DNA from: Aliiruegeria sabulilitoris
Lineage (GTDB): Bacteria; Pseudomonadota; Alphaproteobacteria; Rhodobacterales; Rhodobacteraceae
Direction of reading: 5' to 3'
Assembly (NCBI RefSeq): GCF_001558155.1
Contig: NZ_LOAS01000010.1
Coordinates: 62,001-126,000, forward strand
Length of the DNA: 64,000 nucleotides
Positions within the stretch are counted from its first letter, which is position 1. Each line of letters opens with the position of its first letter. Made by a program: the position numbers and the translations under genes. The notes beneath the pieces were generated by a model, which had not been told where the DNA came from, made no database searches, and saw only the letters and a list, made by a program, of their open reading frames with translations. Of the stretch, positions 29,059 to 38,059 are shown piece after piece.

Positions 29059-29985
29059 TCACGCCGTCCAGCCACCGGCCTCGGTCTGCACGAAGGCATC
29101 GGCGCATTTCTTGGCCAGCGCCCGAACACGGCCGATATAGGCCTGCCGCTCGGTAACCGAAATCACACCACGCGCATCGAGCAGGTTGAACAGGTGCGAG
29201 GCCTTGATGCATTGGTCATAGGCCGGGTGCGCCATGACGATGCGCTTGCCGGTCTTCGGGTCGACCTCCGGATGCGTCAGGATGAAGTCGCAATGCTCCT
29301 CGGCCTCTTCGAACTGCTTGAGCAGCACATCGGTATTGGCAACGTCGAAATTCCAGCGGGAATACTCGCCCTCGGTCTGCCGGAACACATCGCCATAGGT
29401 GAGCGGGATCGGCGCGTCGGGGCGGTTGAAGGGCATGTCCATCACGTGGTCGACGCCCAGCACATACATCGCCAGCCGCTCCAGGCCATAGGTCAGCTCG
29501 CCCGAGACCGGCTTGCAATCATGCCCGCCGACCTGCTGGAAATAAGTGAACTGGCTGACTTCCATCCCATCGCACCAGACCTCCCAGCCAAGCCCCCAGG
29601 CGCCCAATGTCGGGCTTTCCCAGTCATCCTCGACGAAGCGGATATCGTGCAGACCCATGTCGATGCCGATGGCTTGCAGCGAGCCGAGATAGAGCGCCTG
29701 CAGGTCCGGCGGGCTCGGTTTGATCAGCACCTGGTACTGGTAGTAATGCTGGAGCCGGTTTGGGTTCTCGCCGTAGCGGCCGTCGGTGGGCCGGCGTGAG
29801 GGCTGCACATAGGCGGCGGCCCAGGGGTTGGAGCCGAGCGCGCGCAGCGTCGTGGCTGGGTGAAAGGTCCCTGCCCCCACTTCCATGTCATAGGGTTGCA
29901 GCACGGCGCAGCCCTTGTCGGCCCAGTAATTCTGAAGCCGCAGGATCACCTCCTGGAAACAGGTCGGTCGGCTCGTCTCGGTCAT
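29059..29985 (-). CDS. glyQ: Glycyl-tRNA synthetase alpha subunit
   Basis: A 308-residue class II synthetase catalytic subunit. [36 protein letters not shown] near the N-terminus (read as consecutive short motifs) and [19 protein letters not shown] are diagnostic, and [19 protein letters not shown] is the glycine pocket region. It is the first gene of the minus-strand glyQ, small membrane protein, gltS, glyS, PEP-utilising enzyme string. The promoter should lie in the 302-base gap upstream. Confidence 0.97.
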   Translation of the reverse strand: MTETSRPTCFQEVILRLQNYWADKGCAVLQPYDMEVGAGTFHPATTLRALGSNPWAAAYVQPSRRPTDGRYGENPNRLQHYYQYQVLIKPSPPDLQALYLGSLQAIGIDMGLHDIRFVEDDWESPTLGAWGLGWEVWCDGMEVSQFTYFQQVGGHDCKPVSGELTYGLERLAMYVLGVDHVMDMPFNRPDAPIPLTYGDVFRQTEGEYSRWNFDVANTDVLLKQFEEAEEHCDFILTHPEVDPKTGKRIVMAHPAYDQCIKASHLFNLLDARGVISVTERQAYIGRVRALAKKCADAFVQTEAGGWTA

Positions 29986-30287
29986 TGCGATGTCCCGGTC
30001 TCTTTTCGTGGTCGCGCGCGCGGCGCGTCATGATTTCGCGTCTCAATAGGCTTGCGGGGCATTGGGGTCAATGAAGCGCCCTGCTCATCCGGGCCGGTTT
30101 GCCGGGAAACCGACGCCTTTGTAGCCCCTGCCGGTGGCAGCCCCGCAACCGTGACCCCTTCGATGCAACTGCGCCACGCATACCGACCTCCGGCAAAATT
30201 GAAGTGCACCGCGCCGCCGCTCTGCTATTTTGCCCCGAAACATCCAGTCGGCACCGTCAAGGTGCAGAGTTATTTGAGGACGACGCA
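29986..30287. other. Divergent intergenic region glyQ / pseudoprotease gene
   Basis: These 302 bases hold no gene that I can support. Visible elements are small hairpins only: CGGTTT/AAACCG around 30091-30110 and CTGCC-GGT-GGCAG near 30129. It must contain the promoters of the glyQ operon (minus) and of the gene at 30288 (plus), but no clear consensus pair stood out. Confidence 0.4.
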
Positions 30288-32063
30288 GTGAAGACCTTTC
30301 TTGTTCTTGTATTTTCCCTCGTTCTTTCGGGGTTTTCCTCCACCGCGCACGCGCAGGAACAGGGAAGCGCCTGGATCCAGATTGAAGCCCTGCGGACCTT
30401 GGCCGAAGGCGAGGGGCGCGCGCGCAGCTACGCCGCCAGCTTTCCCAACGTGTCCGGTTTCCGGGTTGGCGGCCGTTGGTATGCCATTGCCCTTGGCCCC
30501 TATACACCGGATGCAGCGCGCGCGGAATTGACCGCGCTCAAGCGTGGCCGCCTGATTCCGCAGGACAGCTACATCGCCTTCAGCAACCAATACGAGCAGC
30601 AATTCTGGCCCGTTGGCGCGAATTCGCTGCTGGCCACCCCGCAGACCACGCTCCTGTCGCCGCTCGCCCAGCCTGATCAGACGGATCAGCCCTTGACGCT
30701 GGAACCGGTTCCGCCCGCCTATATCCCCGACGAGACCCCGCGCGAGGCCCGCGCCAGCGAACGCGGGCTTGATGGCGAGCAACGCAAATTGCTGCAGGAA
30801 AGCCTGCAATGGGAAGGGTTCTACGATGCGGCGATCGACGGCTCCTTCGGCGCCGGAACGCGGCGCGCAATGGCCGCCTGGCAGGAGGCCAGGGGCTATG
30901 ACGTGACCGGCATTCTGACCACCAACCAGCGGGCCCAACTGGTCGAGGATTACCGCTCCGCCTTCACCGATCTCGGGCTGGCTTCGGTGCGCGACGATGC
31001 CGCCGGCATCGAAATGATCCTGCCCACCGGCAAGGTCGAGTATTCCCGCGCCGAGGCACCTTTCGTGCATTACGACAGCGCCGACGCGGACGAGGTCCGG
31101 GTGATCCTGATCAGCCAGTCGGGCGACGAGGCAACGCTGTTCGGCCTTTACGACATCATGCAGACGCTCGAAGTGGTGCCCACCGAGGGTTTCCGGGAAC
31201 GCAAGAAGCAGAGCTTCGTGCTGACCGGGCAATCGCCCGAACTGAATTCCTACAGCTATGCCGCGCTCAAGGACGGCGCAGTGAAGGGTTTCACGGTCAC
31301 CTGGAAGTCCGGCGGTGACGCGCGAGTGATGGAGCGCGTCGTCAAGACGATGCAGGCGAGCTTCTCGCCCCTGGATGGCATCGTTCTGCCGGACAACGCG
31401 CTCTCGGGAGACGGCACCGATCAGCGTATCGACCTGATGGCGGGCCTCGAAATCCGCCGTCCGGAGCGGTCGCGCAGCGGTTTCTACATCGATGAAACCG
31501 GCAAGGTCCTGACAACGACCGATGTGTTGGGCCAGTGCGCGCGCATCACCATCGGCGAGGAGATCGAGGCCGACGTAACAGCACGCGACGATGCGCTCGG
31601 GCTTGCCCTCCTGACCCCGCGCCAGTCCCTGCGCCCGCTCGCCGTGGCCGAATTCCAGGGCTCGGTGCCGCGGCTGAATTCCGAGGTCACGCTGGCCGGT
31701 TTCTCCTATGAGGACATCCTGGACCTGCCCGTGCTGACCTTTGGCACGCTGGCCGACATTCGCGGCCTGCAGGGCGAGGAATTCGTCGAGCGCCTCGCGC
31801 TGAAGGCTCTTCCCGGCGATGCGGGTGGCCCCGTCTTCGACACGACCGGTGCCGTACTGGGCATGCTCAGGGCGCGCGGCGACGCGGGTGACAAACAGCT
31901 CCCCCCGGAGGTGAATTTTGCCGTCGACGTGCCTGCCATTGCCGATTTCCTCGGCCAGTCGGGCCTGTCCCCGCGTGCCGCCGAGGACGGAAAATCGCTC
32001 GCCCCCGAAGACCTGGTGACGCTTGCCGGCGACGTGACAGTGCGGATCAGCTGCTGGAACTGA
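30288..32063 (+). CDS. Exported SPOR and peptidoglycan-binding protein with inactive trypsin-like domain
   Basis: A 591-residue protein from a GTG preceded by GAGGA. Residues 1-22 are a signal peptide (cleavage after AHA). A SPOR-like segment follows (about 55-98, RVGGRWYAIALGPYT), then a peptidoglycan_binding_1 domain (162-222, ESLQWEGFYDAAIDGSFG). The C-terminal third has a trypsin/DegP-type fold (SGFYIDETGKVLTT to GPVFDTTGAVLGML), but all three catalytic positions are changed: His becomes Asp412 (TTTDVL), Asp becomes Gly438 (GLALL) and Ser becomes Ala512 (GDAGGPV). It is therefore a predicted pseudoprotease in the periplasm, possibly a binding or scaffold protein at the cell wall. Confidence 0.8.
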   Translation: MKTFLVLVFSLVLSGFSSTAHAQEQGSAWIQIEALRTLAEGEGRARSYAASFPNVSGFRVGGRWYAIALGPYTPDAARAELTALKRGRLIPQDSYIAFSNQYEQQFWPVGANSLLATPQTTLLSPLAQPDQTDQPLTLEPVPPAYIPDETPREARASERGLDGEQRKLLQESLQWEGFYDAAIDGSFGAGTRRAMAAWQEARGYDVTGILTTNQRAQLVEDYRSAFTDLGLASVRDDAAGIEMILPTGKVEYSRAEAPFVHYDSADADEVRVILISQSGDEATLFGLYDIMQTLEVVPTEGFRERKKQSFVLTGQSPELNSYSYAALKDGAVKGFTVTWKSGGDARVMERVVKTMQASFSPLDGIVLPDNALSGDGTDQRIDLMAGLEIRRPERSRSGFYIDETGKVLTTTDVLGQCARITIGEEIEADVTARDDALGLALLTPRQSLRPLAVAEFQGSVPRLNSEVTLAGFSYEDILDLPVLTFGTLADIRGLQGEEFVERLALKALPGDAGGPVFDTTGAVLGMLRARGDAGDKQLPPEVNFAVDVPAIADFLGQSGLSPRAAEDGKSLAPEDLVTLAGDVTVRISCWN

Positions 32064-32076
32064 GGAAGAACGCTCT

Positions 32077-32120
32077 GACGGGGCCGGGATCGACGCGCGA
32101 CCGAATCCCGGCTCCCCGTC
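32077..32120. terminator. Bidirectional terminator-like hairpin
   Basis: GACGGGGCCGGGAT (32077-32090) pairs with ATCCCGGCTCCCCGTC (32105-32120) with a one-base bulge over a 14-base loop. It lies between the convergent pseudoprotease and trkH genes. No T tract follows, so efficiency is uncertain. Confidence 0.5.
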
Positions 32121-32127
32121 CCTGCCC

Positions 32128-33576
32128 TCACCGGCGCCAGAAATTCACCGTGAAAAGGGCAAAGACCACGAGCAGCTCCAGCCGCCCGATCAGCATTCCC
32201 GCCGAGAGGAGCCATTTCGCGGACGTGTTCAGATCTGCGAAATTGCCGGCCGGCCCGATAATGGGCCCCAGCCCCGGACCGATATTTCCCAGCGCCGCCC
32301 CTGCGCCAGACACCGAGGTGATGAAATCCAGCCCTGTGAGCGCCAGCGCGGCCGAGAGCGCGCCCAGCGTCACCGTGAACATCACGAAGAAGGACATCAC
32401 GGAGTTCAGCACGTCCTCCGAGACCACGCGCCCGTCGTAGCGCAGCGGGAACATGCCACGCGGCGAATGCAGCGCCTTCACCTGGGTCATGATCGCGCCG
32501 AACAGGAGCTGGTAGCGAAAGACCTTGACCGAGCAGGCGGTCGAGCCCGCGCACCCGCCGACCAGACCGACAAAGAAGAAGAGGGTCACCGGGAAGGCGC
32601 CCCAGAGCATGTAATCCTCGCTGGCATAACCAGTTCCGGTGATGATCGACGCCACGTTGAACAGGCTCTTGCGGATCGCCGGCTCCCAGTCACGCCCGCT
32701 CTGCGATACCTGCCAGAGAACCATCAGCAACGCCGCCGTCCCCAGAATACCGACGAAAGCGCGCACCTGCGGGTCCCGCAGGGGTGCCTGCCAGCTTCCC
32801 GCCACCATCTGGACGTAGCGCACGAAGGGCAATCCGGCGAGGATCATGAACGTCGTGGCCGCATATTCGGCCCCGGCGCCAAACGCTCCAAAGGAGGCGT
32901 CGTAATTTGCGAAACCACCGGTGGCGATCGTGGTCATGGCATGCGTGACCGCATCCAGCGGCTCCATGCCAAGGCTGCCATAGACCAGTGCACAGACTGC
33001 CGTGAGCAGGAAATAGATCACCGAGATCTGGCTGGCGATCTGTCCGGCTCGCGGCAGGATCTTGCCAAAGGTGTCGAAGGCTTCGGAGCGAAAGATCTGC
33101 ATTCCCCCGACCCGAAGTTCAGGCAGGAACACCATCGCCACGACGATGATGCCGATACCGCCAAGCCATTGCATGAGCCCGCGCCACAGCAGCAGGCCCT
33201 CGGGCAGGTGATCGAGCCCGGTAAAGACGGTCGAACCGGTCGTGGTCAGCCCGGACATCGCTTCGAAGAAGGCATCGGTGTAACTGGCCTGTGTCTCGCC
33301 CAGCACGAAGGGAATGGCCCCGAAGACCGGCAGCATCACCCAGACACCGGTTGTCAGCACGAAGGTCTGCCGGATCGTCAACCCCGCCTCGATCCCGTTC
33401 TGGCAGGCAAGTGCAATCAGGCCGCCCACAAGCATCGTCACGAGTGACGAGACCAGGAACACGAACCAGTGCTCATTACCTGAAATCAGGTCGGCCAGCA
33501 TCGGCAGCAGCATGACCGCCCCGAGCGCGGCGACAAGCAAGCCAATGACGTATCCTACGGGGCGATAGTCGAACAT
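32128..33576 (-). CDS. trkH: TrkH-family potassium uptake protein
   Basis: A 482-residue inner-membrane channel subunit with about ten helices and four pore-loop repeats. The selectivity-filter regions are visible as MSGLTTTGSTV, MTTIATGGFANYD, ASIITGTGYASED, and SGAGAALGNIGPGLG; the TTG/TTGGF-type glycine triplets are intact. TrkH works with the cytoplasmic regulator TrkA, which is not in the window. It is transcribed away from the LuxR gene, with 371 bases of non-coding DNA between. Confidence 0.93.
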   Translation of the reverse strand: MFDYRPVGYVIGLLVAALGAVMLLPMLADLISGNEHWFVFLVSSLVTMLVGGLIALACQNGIEAGLTIRQTFVLTTGVWVMLPVFGAIPFVLGETQASYTDAFFEAMSGLTTTGSTVFTGLDHLPEGLLLWRGLMQWLGGIGIIVVAMVFLPELRVGGMQIFRSEAFDTFGKILPRAGQIASQISVIYFLLTAVCALVYGSLGMEPLDAVTHAMTTIATGGFANYDASFGAFGAGAEYAATTFMILAGLPFVRYVQMVAGSWQAPLRDPQVRAFVGILGTAALLMVLWQVSQSGRDWEPAIRKSLFNVASIITGTGYASEDYMLWGAFPVTLFFFVGLVGGCAGSTACSVKVFRYQLLFGAIMTQVKALHSPRGMFPLRYDGRVVSEDVLNSVMSFFVMFTVTLGALSAALALTGLDFITSVSGAGAALGNIGPGLGPIIGPAGNFADLNTSAKWLLSAGMLIGRLELLVVFALFTVNFWRR

Positions 33577-33626
33577 GGCGGCAAGGGTTGGCGTGCCTTC
33601 ACGCGGCTGTCAACACCTGGCAATGT

Positions 33627-33678
33627 AACGATGACCGACCGAGGTGCCACTCACTCACCGCAGCCGGTCATCGTTTTT
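33627..33678 (+). terminator. Orphan plus-strand terminator stem
   Basis: AACGATGACCG (33627-33637) pairs perfectly with CGGTCATCGTT (33665-33675), giving an 11-bp stem over a 27-base loop, followed by TTT. No plus-strand gene ends nearby, since trkH is transcribed the other way. It may end a small RNA or a transcript antisense to the trkH 5' end, or act as an attenuator in front of luxR. Confidence 0.45.
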
Positions 33679-33843
33679 GCCTGCCATCCACCTGACGGGA
33701 GGATGAGCAGATCTCTACGTTGCGGCCCCGCGGGCTCATGGGCCGGACAGGCAGTTCCGAGGGGACATGGAAACAGAACCCGTTCAGACCACGCGCCTGA
33801 ATTGAAAAAAGTATTTCGTACTGGTCGGCTGAACTCGTTAGAA

Positions 33844-33858
33844 TTAAAACCGGTTTAA
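33844..33858. promoter_or_regulatory. CtrA box (TTAA-N7-TTAA) upstream of luxR
   Basis: TTAAAACCGGTTTAA is a perfect TTAA-N7-TTAA site, embedded in a 20-base dyad from 33842 to 33861 with nine of ten pairs complementary. It lies about 90 bases before the luxR ATG. CtrA binds this consensus in alphaproteobacteria. A LuxR-type lux box of similar length is the alternative reading of the dyad. Confidence 0.6.
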
Positions 33859-33901
33859 ATTGCCCGGGACCGCCCCGGGTATGTGTGGAAAGTACAAGTG
33901 C

Positions 33902-33935
33902 GGGGGGGCGACGAATATCCCCCCAAAAGGGGGGG
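33902..33935 (+). promoter_or_regulatory. Competing G/C-run hairpins before luxR
   Basis: A G run (33903-33908), a C run (33919-33924) and a second G run (33929-33935) allow two mutually exclusive stems that share the C run. The second G run ends 13 bases before the luxR ATG, so one fold would bury and the other expose the translation start region. A regulatory role is inferred from the geometry only. Confidence 0.35.
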
Positions 33936-33947
33936 CTGTCGGTGTTG

Positions 33948-34640
33948 ATGGAACGTGCGGCCTTGCTGGAACGCGAGGCAACAGCGGAGGGTCTGTGGGC
34001 TGGCGCTATCGAGAGTTTCGCCGCCGCCGGTTTTCCGCATGTCATCTATATCTTGACCAACGCGGAACGTAGCACGGTCGATCTTAGGACAAACATCCCG
34101 CAGATCTACGAAACCGCAGATCCTGCCCGCGACCCTTTCCTGGAATATTGCTGTGCAAGTTATGAGGCCACGCGCACGGGCGTGGGGTACCTGCAGACCC
34201 ATGACTACCTGCCGGAGGAAGCCCGCGCACTCATTCTAGCCGCCGAAAAGGTCGGATTTCGGACTGGCTTCGGCATCCCGACCCGGCTGGACGGCTCACC
34301 GCGATTCGGCGGCTTCAATATCGGCACCCCTCTGGACCGGAAGCGGTTTGAGGCCGAAATGTTTGATCAACTGGCAGATATCCGCGGTTTCTGCCTGCTT
34401 CTGCATCGCCGTTTCGAAGAATTGTCCCATACCGATGCCGACGGGTTCAGCCTTCTGACGCCCCGCGAAAGAGAAATCATCGAGCTGATCGGGACGGGAG
34501 ATTCGCGCAAGGAATGCGCTCGAAAGCTCGACCTCTCGCCAAATACCGTCGCCGATTACACCAAATCGGCCTATCGCAAGCTCGGCGTGCGCAACCGCGC
34601 CGAGGCGGCGCAGAAGCTGTTCGGGAAACGTCGAGGCTGA
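33948..34640 (+). CDS. LuxR-family regulator without adjacent luxI (solo LuxR)
   Basis: A 230-residue regulator with an N-terminal autoinducer-binding-type domain and a C-terminal GerE helix-turn-helix (LTPREREIIELIGTGDSRKE, LDLSPNTVADYTKSAYRKLGV). In the ligand domain IPQIYETADPARDPFLEY aligns with the region where AHL receptors have Trp-x3-Tyr and Asp-Pro; the Tyr and DP are kept but the Trp position appears to be Ile. No AHL synthase lies in the window. The ATG at 33948 is favoured; an ATG at 33885 in the same frame would lie in the hairpin region. A CtrA box lies upstream. Confidence 0.85.
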   Translation: MERAALLEREATAEGLWAGAIESFAAAGFPHVIYILTNAERSTVDLRTNIPQIYETADPARDPFLEYCCASYEATRTGVGYLQTHDYLPEEARALILAAEKVGFRTGFGIPTRLDGSPRFGGFNIGTPLDRKRFEAEMFDQLADIRGFCLLLHRRFEELSHTDADGFSLLTPREREIIELIGTGDSRKECARKLDLSPNTVADYTKSAYRKLGVRNRAEAAQKLFGKRRG

Positions 34641-34646
34641 CTGAGC

Positions 34647-34654
<8 letters not shown>
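34633..34654. terminator. Hairpin spanning convergent stop codons of luxR and folE2
   Basis: GAGGCTGA (34633-34640) and TCAGCCTC (34647-34654) form a perfect 8-bp stem with a 6-base loop that contains or touches both stop codons. It may terminate both genes; there is no T tract. Confidence 0.4.
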
Positions 34655-35750
<1,096 letters not shown>

Positions 35751-35879
35751 AACATCCCCTCCGGTGTCCAGTTTAAGCGGACAGGTGTCAACCTTGCGCC
35801 GCTTCCGGGCCATGTCCAGCGCCCGTTTGGCTCTAGATAGTGTCGCTGGCGTGGAGGTCGAACGCTCGGGCGCGAAAAA

Positions 35880-36614
35880 TCACCGATATCTCTCGACGAA
35901 ATTGCGCAGGATGCGTGGGGCAAGCTCGGTCTGGGAGGCAAGAACGGCCCGGGTCAGCACCTCGGCCTCCTCGGGCGGGAAGTAGCCCTTGTCCTTGTAG
36001 ATGGCGATGCGCAGCGCGAAGACCGCGCCATCGGCCTCCGGGTGGAATTGCGTGGCATAGACATTCTGCCCGTGGCGGATCATCTGGAACGGACAGGGCT
36101 CGGAATGCAGTAGCTGCACACAGCCCGGCGGAAGCTCCTGCACCGCCTCCTTGTGCCCGACCAGCGCCTCGAACCGCTCCGGCAGGCCCGCCAGAACCGG
36201 ATCGGCCCGACCCTCGGCGGTCACGCTGCAGGGCACCGCGCCCACCGGCTCGCCATAGCGCTCCTTGGAAACCTTTGCGCCCAGATGATGCGCCAGGATC
36301 CCGATCCCATAGCAACACCCCATGAAGGGGATATCCTGTTCGGTGATCTGCGGCATCAGGCCGAGGATCTCCTCCTCGATATGCTTCTCGATCGCGGGCT
36401 TGCTCTCGTCAGGATCCGACACGCATCCCGGCCCGCCGCCGACGATAACGCCGGCATAATCGGTCAGGTCGAGATCGGCCGGGATCTCCTCCCGCTCCAG
36501 CCGGATCCGCCGTGTCTCCTCCAGCCGCAGCCCCCCCTTTTCGACGAAGGCATCGAATTCATTGTCCGAGGCTTCCGGTTCGGGACGCAATTGCAGGATC
36601 AGGAATGGCTTCAT
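35880..36614 (-). CDS. Class I glutamine amidotransferase-like protein
   Basis: A 244-residue triad amidotransferase domain. GCCYGIGIL has nucleophile Cys101, and FHPEAD provides His191 and Glu193, so the triad is complete. VIVGGGPGCVSDPDE at 57-71 is the oxyanion strand region. The family resembles GuaA-type glutaminases but no synthetase domain is attached, as in stand-alone members acting on glutamine or gamma-glutamyl compounds. Start at 36614 (MKPFLILQLRP) is chosen over 36635. It lies 52 bases downstream of the XRE regulator on the same strand. Substrate unknown. Confidence 0.8.
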   Translation of the reverse strand: MKPFLILQLRPEPEASDNEFDAFVEKGGLRLEETRRIRLEREEIPADLDLTDYAGVIVGGGPGCVSDPDESKPAIEKHIEEEILGLMPQITEQDIPFMGCCYGIGILAHHLGAKVSKERYGEPVGAVPCSVTAEGRADPVLAGLPERFEALVGHKEAVQELPPGCVQLLHSEPCPFQMIRHGQNVYATQFHPEADGAVFALRIAIYKDKGYFPPEEAEVLTRAVLASQTELAPRILRNFVERYR

Positions 36615-36666
36615 TGGGCGGGGTCCTATTGGCATTGGTGCATCTGCCGCGATGCCTCCGAGGAGG

Positions 36667-37530
36667 TCAAGCCATCTCGGCCTCGTCGCGCAGCTTCGTC
36701 AGCCAGCCGGAAACCGCCCTGTCGCCGATTTCCGCCTCCCGGACGAGATTGTCGAAATGCTCGGCCAGCAAGCGAACCCGATCGCGCGAGCGGAAAGCCA
36801 GGTAGAACCGCCCGACATAAACCACGCCCAGGAAGGAGCCGAACACGGAGACCGGCGCGCTGAAGACGCGCCGCGCATCGAACAGGAACAACCGCAGCGC
36901 TGGATAAATATCCCGCGTGGCTTCGATCAGGTAATCGAGCTGCTCGCGCCGTATCGCGGCATCGAGCCCCTGATAATAGCCAGTCCCGCTGGCAAAGGCG
37001 CGCAGCTCGCCCGTTGACACGGCGATCTCGTAATCCGACATCTGCTCGCCCAGAAGGCCGAACCGGTCTTGCGTGGCGCCGATCGCCTGTTCAGGTGTCT
37101 TGCCAAGAAACCGGCTGTATTCCCAGCTCAGCAGCGCCTCGGTCTTGAGCACATCCGGTAGCGTCGCCGGAACGTGGCGGATCTTGGAACCGGCGGCCTC
37201 CCGGTGCCACTCGTGAAGCTGCGCATCGGCCGATGAGCGCGCAGCCTCGGTCATTGTCATCGCCGCGGCCAGCACATCGCCGGGCCGTTCGGGCCGATCC
37301 GTCAGCCCCAGCAGCCAGTCCGAGGAAACCCCGAGCGCGCGGGCGCATTCCGCAGCCAGATGCGCATTTGGCAGACGCGCCGTCCCTTCAGCCAGGATCT
37401 GGGCCACGGTGGAACGGTCCACACCCGTGGCGCGCGCCAAAGAACTGCGGTTCATCCCCGAAGCCGCCATCTGCGCAGCCAGCCTCTCGCGAAACATAAC
37501 CGCGCGATCACGCTTATCCATATTTGTCAT
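36667..37530 (-). CDS. XRE-family transcriptional regulator
   Basis: A 287-residue protein with an N-terminal lambda-repressor-type helix-turn-helix (residues about 15-75: MNRSSLARATGVDRSTVAQILAEG, CARALGVSSDWLLGL) and a C-terminal alpha/beta region with FLFDARRVFSAPVSVFGSFLGVVYV and FRSRDRVRLLAEHFDNLVREA, which looks like a small ligand or dimerisation domain. It diverges from the DUF2061 gene. A dyad TTTTCT-N9-AGAAAA just upstream is a candidate autoregulatory operator. Confidence 0.85.
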   Translation of the reverse strand: MTNMDKRDRAVMFRERLAAQMAASGMNRSSLARATGVDRSTVAQILAEGTARLPNAHLAAECARALGVSSDWLLGLTDRPERPGDVLAAAMTMTEAARSSADAQLHEWHREAAGSKIRHVPATLPDVLKTEALLSWEYSRFLGKTPEQAIGATQDRFGLLGEQMSDYEIAVSTGELRAFASGTGYYQGLDAAIRREQLDYLIEATRDIYPALRLFLFDARRVFSAPVSVFGSFLGVVYVGRFYLAFRSRDRVRLLAEHFDNLVREAEIGDRAVSGWLTKLRDEAEMA

Positions 37531-37540
37531 AACTGTAGAC

Positions 37541-37561
37541 TTTTCTCACCAATGCAGAAAA
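37541..37561. promoter_or_regulatory. Candidate XRE operator dyad
   Basis: TTTTCT (37541-37546) and AGAAAA (37556-37561) are inverted repeats with 9 bases between, located 11-31 bases before the XRE start and about 85 bases before the divergent DUF2061 gene. Position suits autoregulation. No experimental consensus is known to me for this regulator. Confidence 0.3.
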
Positions 37562-37645
37562 AAGCAAGAGTATTCGCCGGATTTTCAACAGCGCCAAACA
37601 GCGCGATACAGAGATGAAAAAGCCAACAAGATCCGGAGAATGGAC

Positions 37646-37855
37646 ATGACCGAGACCCCCAGGCGCAGTTTCGTGAAGGCCCTGACATGGCAGGCAATGG
37701 GACTAGTGGTGATGACCGCGATCACCTGGACGGTGACGGGATCGGCAGGAACTGGCGGCGCCATCGCCCTGCTCGGCGCGGCGTCAGGCATGGTCACCTA
37801 CATGCTGCACGAACGTGCCTGGGCCCGGGTTCGCTGGGGACGGATCTCCGAATAG
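37646..37855 (+). CDS. DUF2061 membrane protein
   Basis: A 69-residue protein with the DUF2061 pattern: RRSFVKALTWQAMGLVVMTAITWTVTGS followed by a second helix GGAIALLGAASGMVTYMLHERAWARVRWG. Two membrane helices are predicted. ATG 37646 is chosen over 37640 because CCGGAG sits 7 bases upstream of it. Function of the family is unknown. It is transcribed divergently from the XRE regulator, which may control it. Confidence 0.85.
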   Translation: MTETPRRSFVKALTWQAMGLVVMTAITWTVTGSAGTGGAIALLGAASGMVTYMLHERAWARVRWGRISE

Positions 37856-37864
37856 ACGCAAGGA

Positions 37865-38009
37865 GCCGTCGACGGCGGATTCGGGGGGCTCTGCCCCCGG
37901 TACTCTTGCGAGCACTCCGCCAGAATATGTTCGAAAAGAGGATGATAAGCGCGACCCGCTTTCATCTTTCCACCAATACCTCCGCCGGAGGCACGATCCG
38001 CAGGATCGT
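37865..38009. repeat. REP-like cluster of small palindromes
   Basis: The 204-base gap between the DUF2061 gene and metZ is packed with short dyads: GCCGTCGACGGC (37865-37876), a G-run/C-run hairpin (37883-37898), and ACGATCC-GCA-GGATCGT (37993-38009). The part around 37915-37945 resembles segments at 12855-12875, 43104-43114 and 45620-45640, sharing an ATATTT-like core followed by CGAAAAGA or similar. This looks like a degenerate dispersed intergenic repeat. Confidence 0.35.
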
Positions 38010-38059
38010 TCGCGCATGCAGCGCGCTATCTATCGGCAGATCCGTGCAAGGGCTCTTCT

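Larger units (their letters stand above)
33577..33947. other. Structured divergent region trkH / luxR
   Basis: No convincing gene lies in these 371 bases. From left to right they hold a plus-strand terminator-like stem (33627-33678), a neutral stretch with a short open frame at 33703-33858 whose GGAGG directly abuts the ATG, a perfect CtrA box (33844-33858), and competing G/C-run hairpins (33902-33935) just before the luxR start. The amount of structure is unusual compared with other gaps in the window. Confidence 0.5.

Noticed and set aside
30288-32063. Active DegP/HtrA-type serine protease
   Set aside because: None of the three catalytic residues is present at the aligned positions, and no alternative Ser in a GNSGGP-like loop was found.
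33703-33858. A 51-codon open frame with GGAGG before the ATG
   Set aside because: The GGAGG directly touches the ATG, which is too close for normal initiation. The frame overlaps the CtrA box, and its composition is not protein-like.
33842-33861. The 20-base dyad upstream of luxR as a lux box
   Set aside because: Its length suits a lux box, but the exact TTAA-N7-TTAA content matches the CtrA consensus, and another such site occurs at 5587-5601. The lux-box reading is kept only as an alternative.
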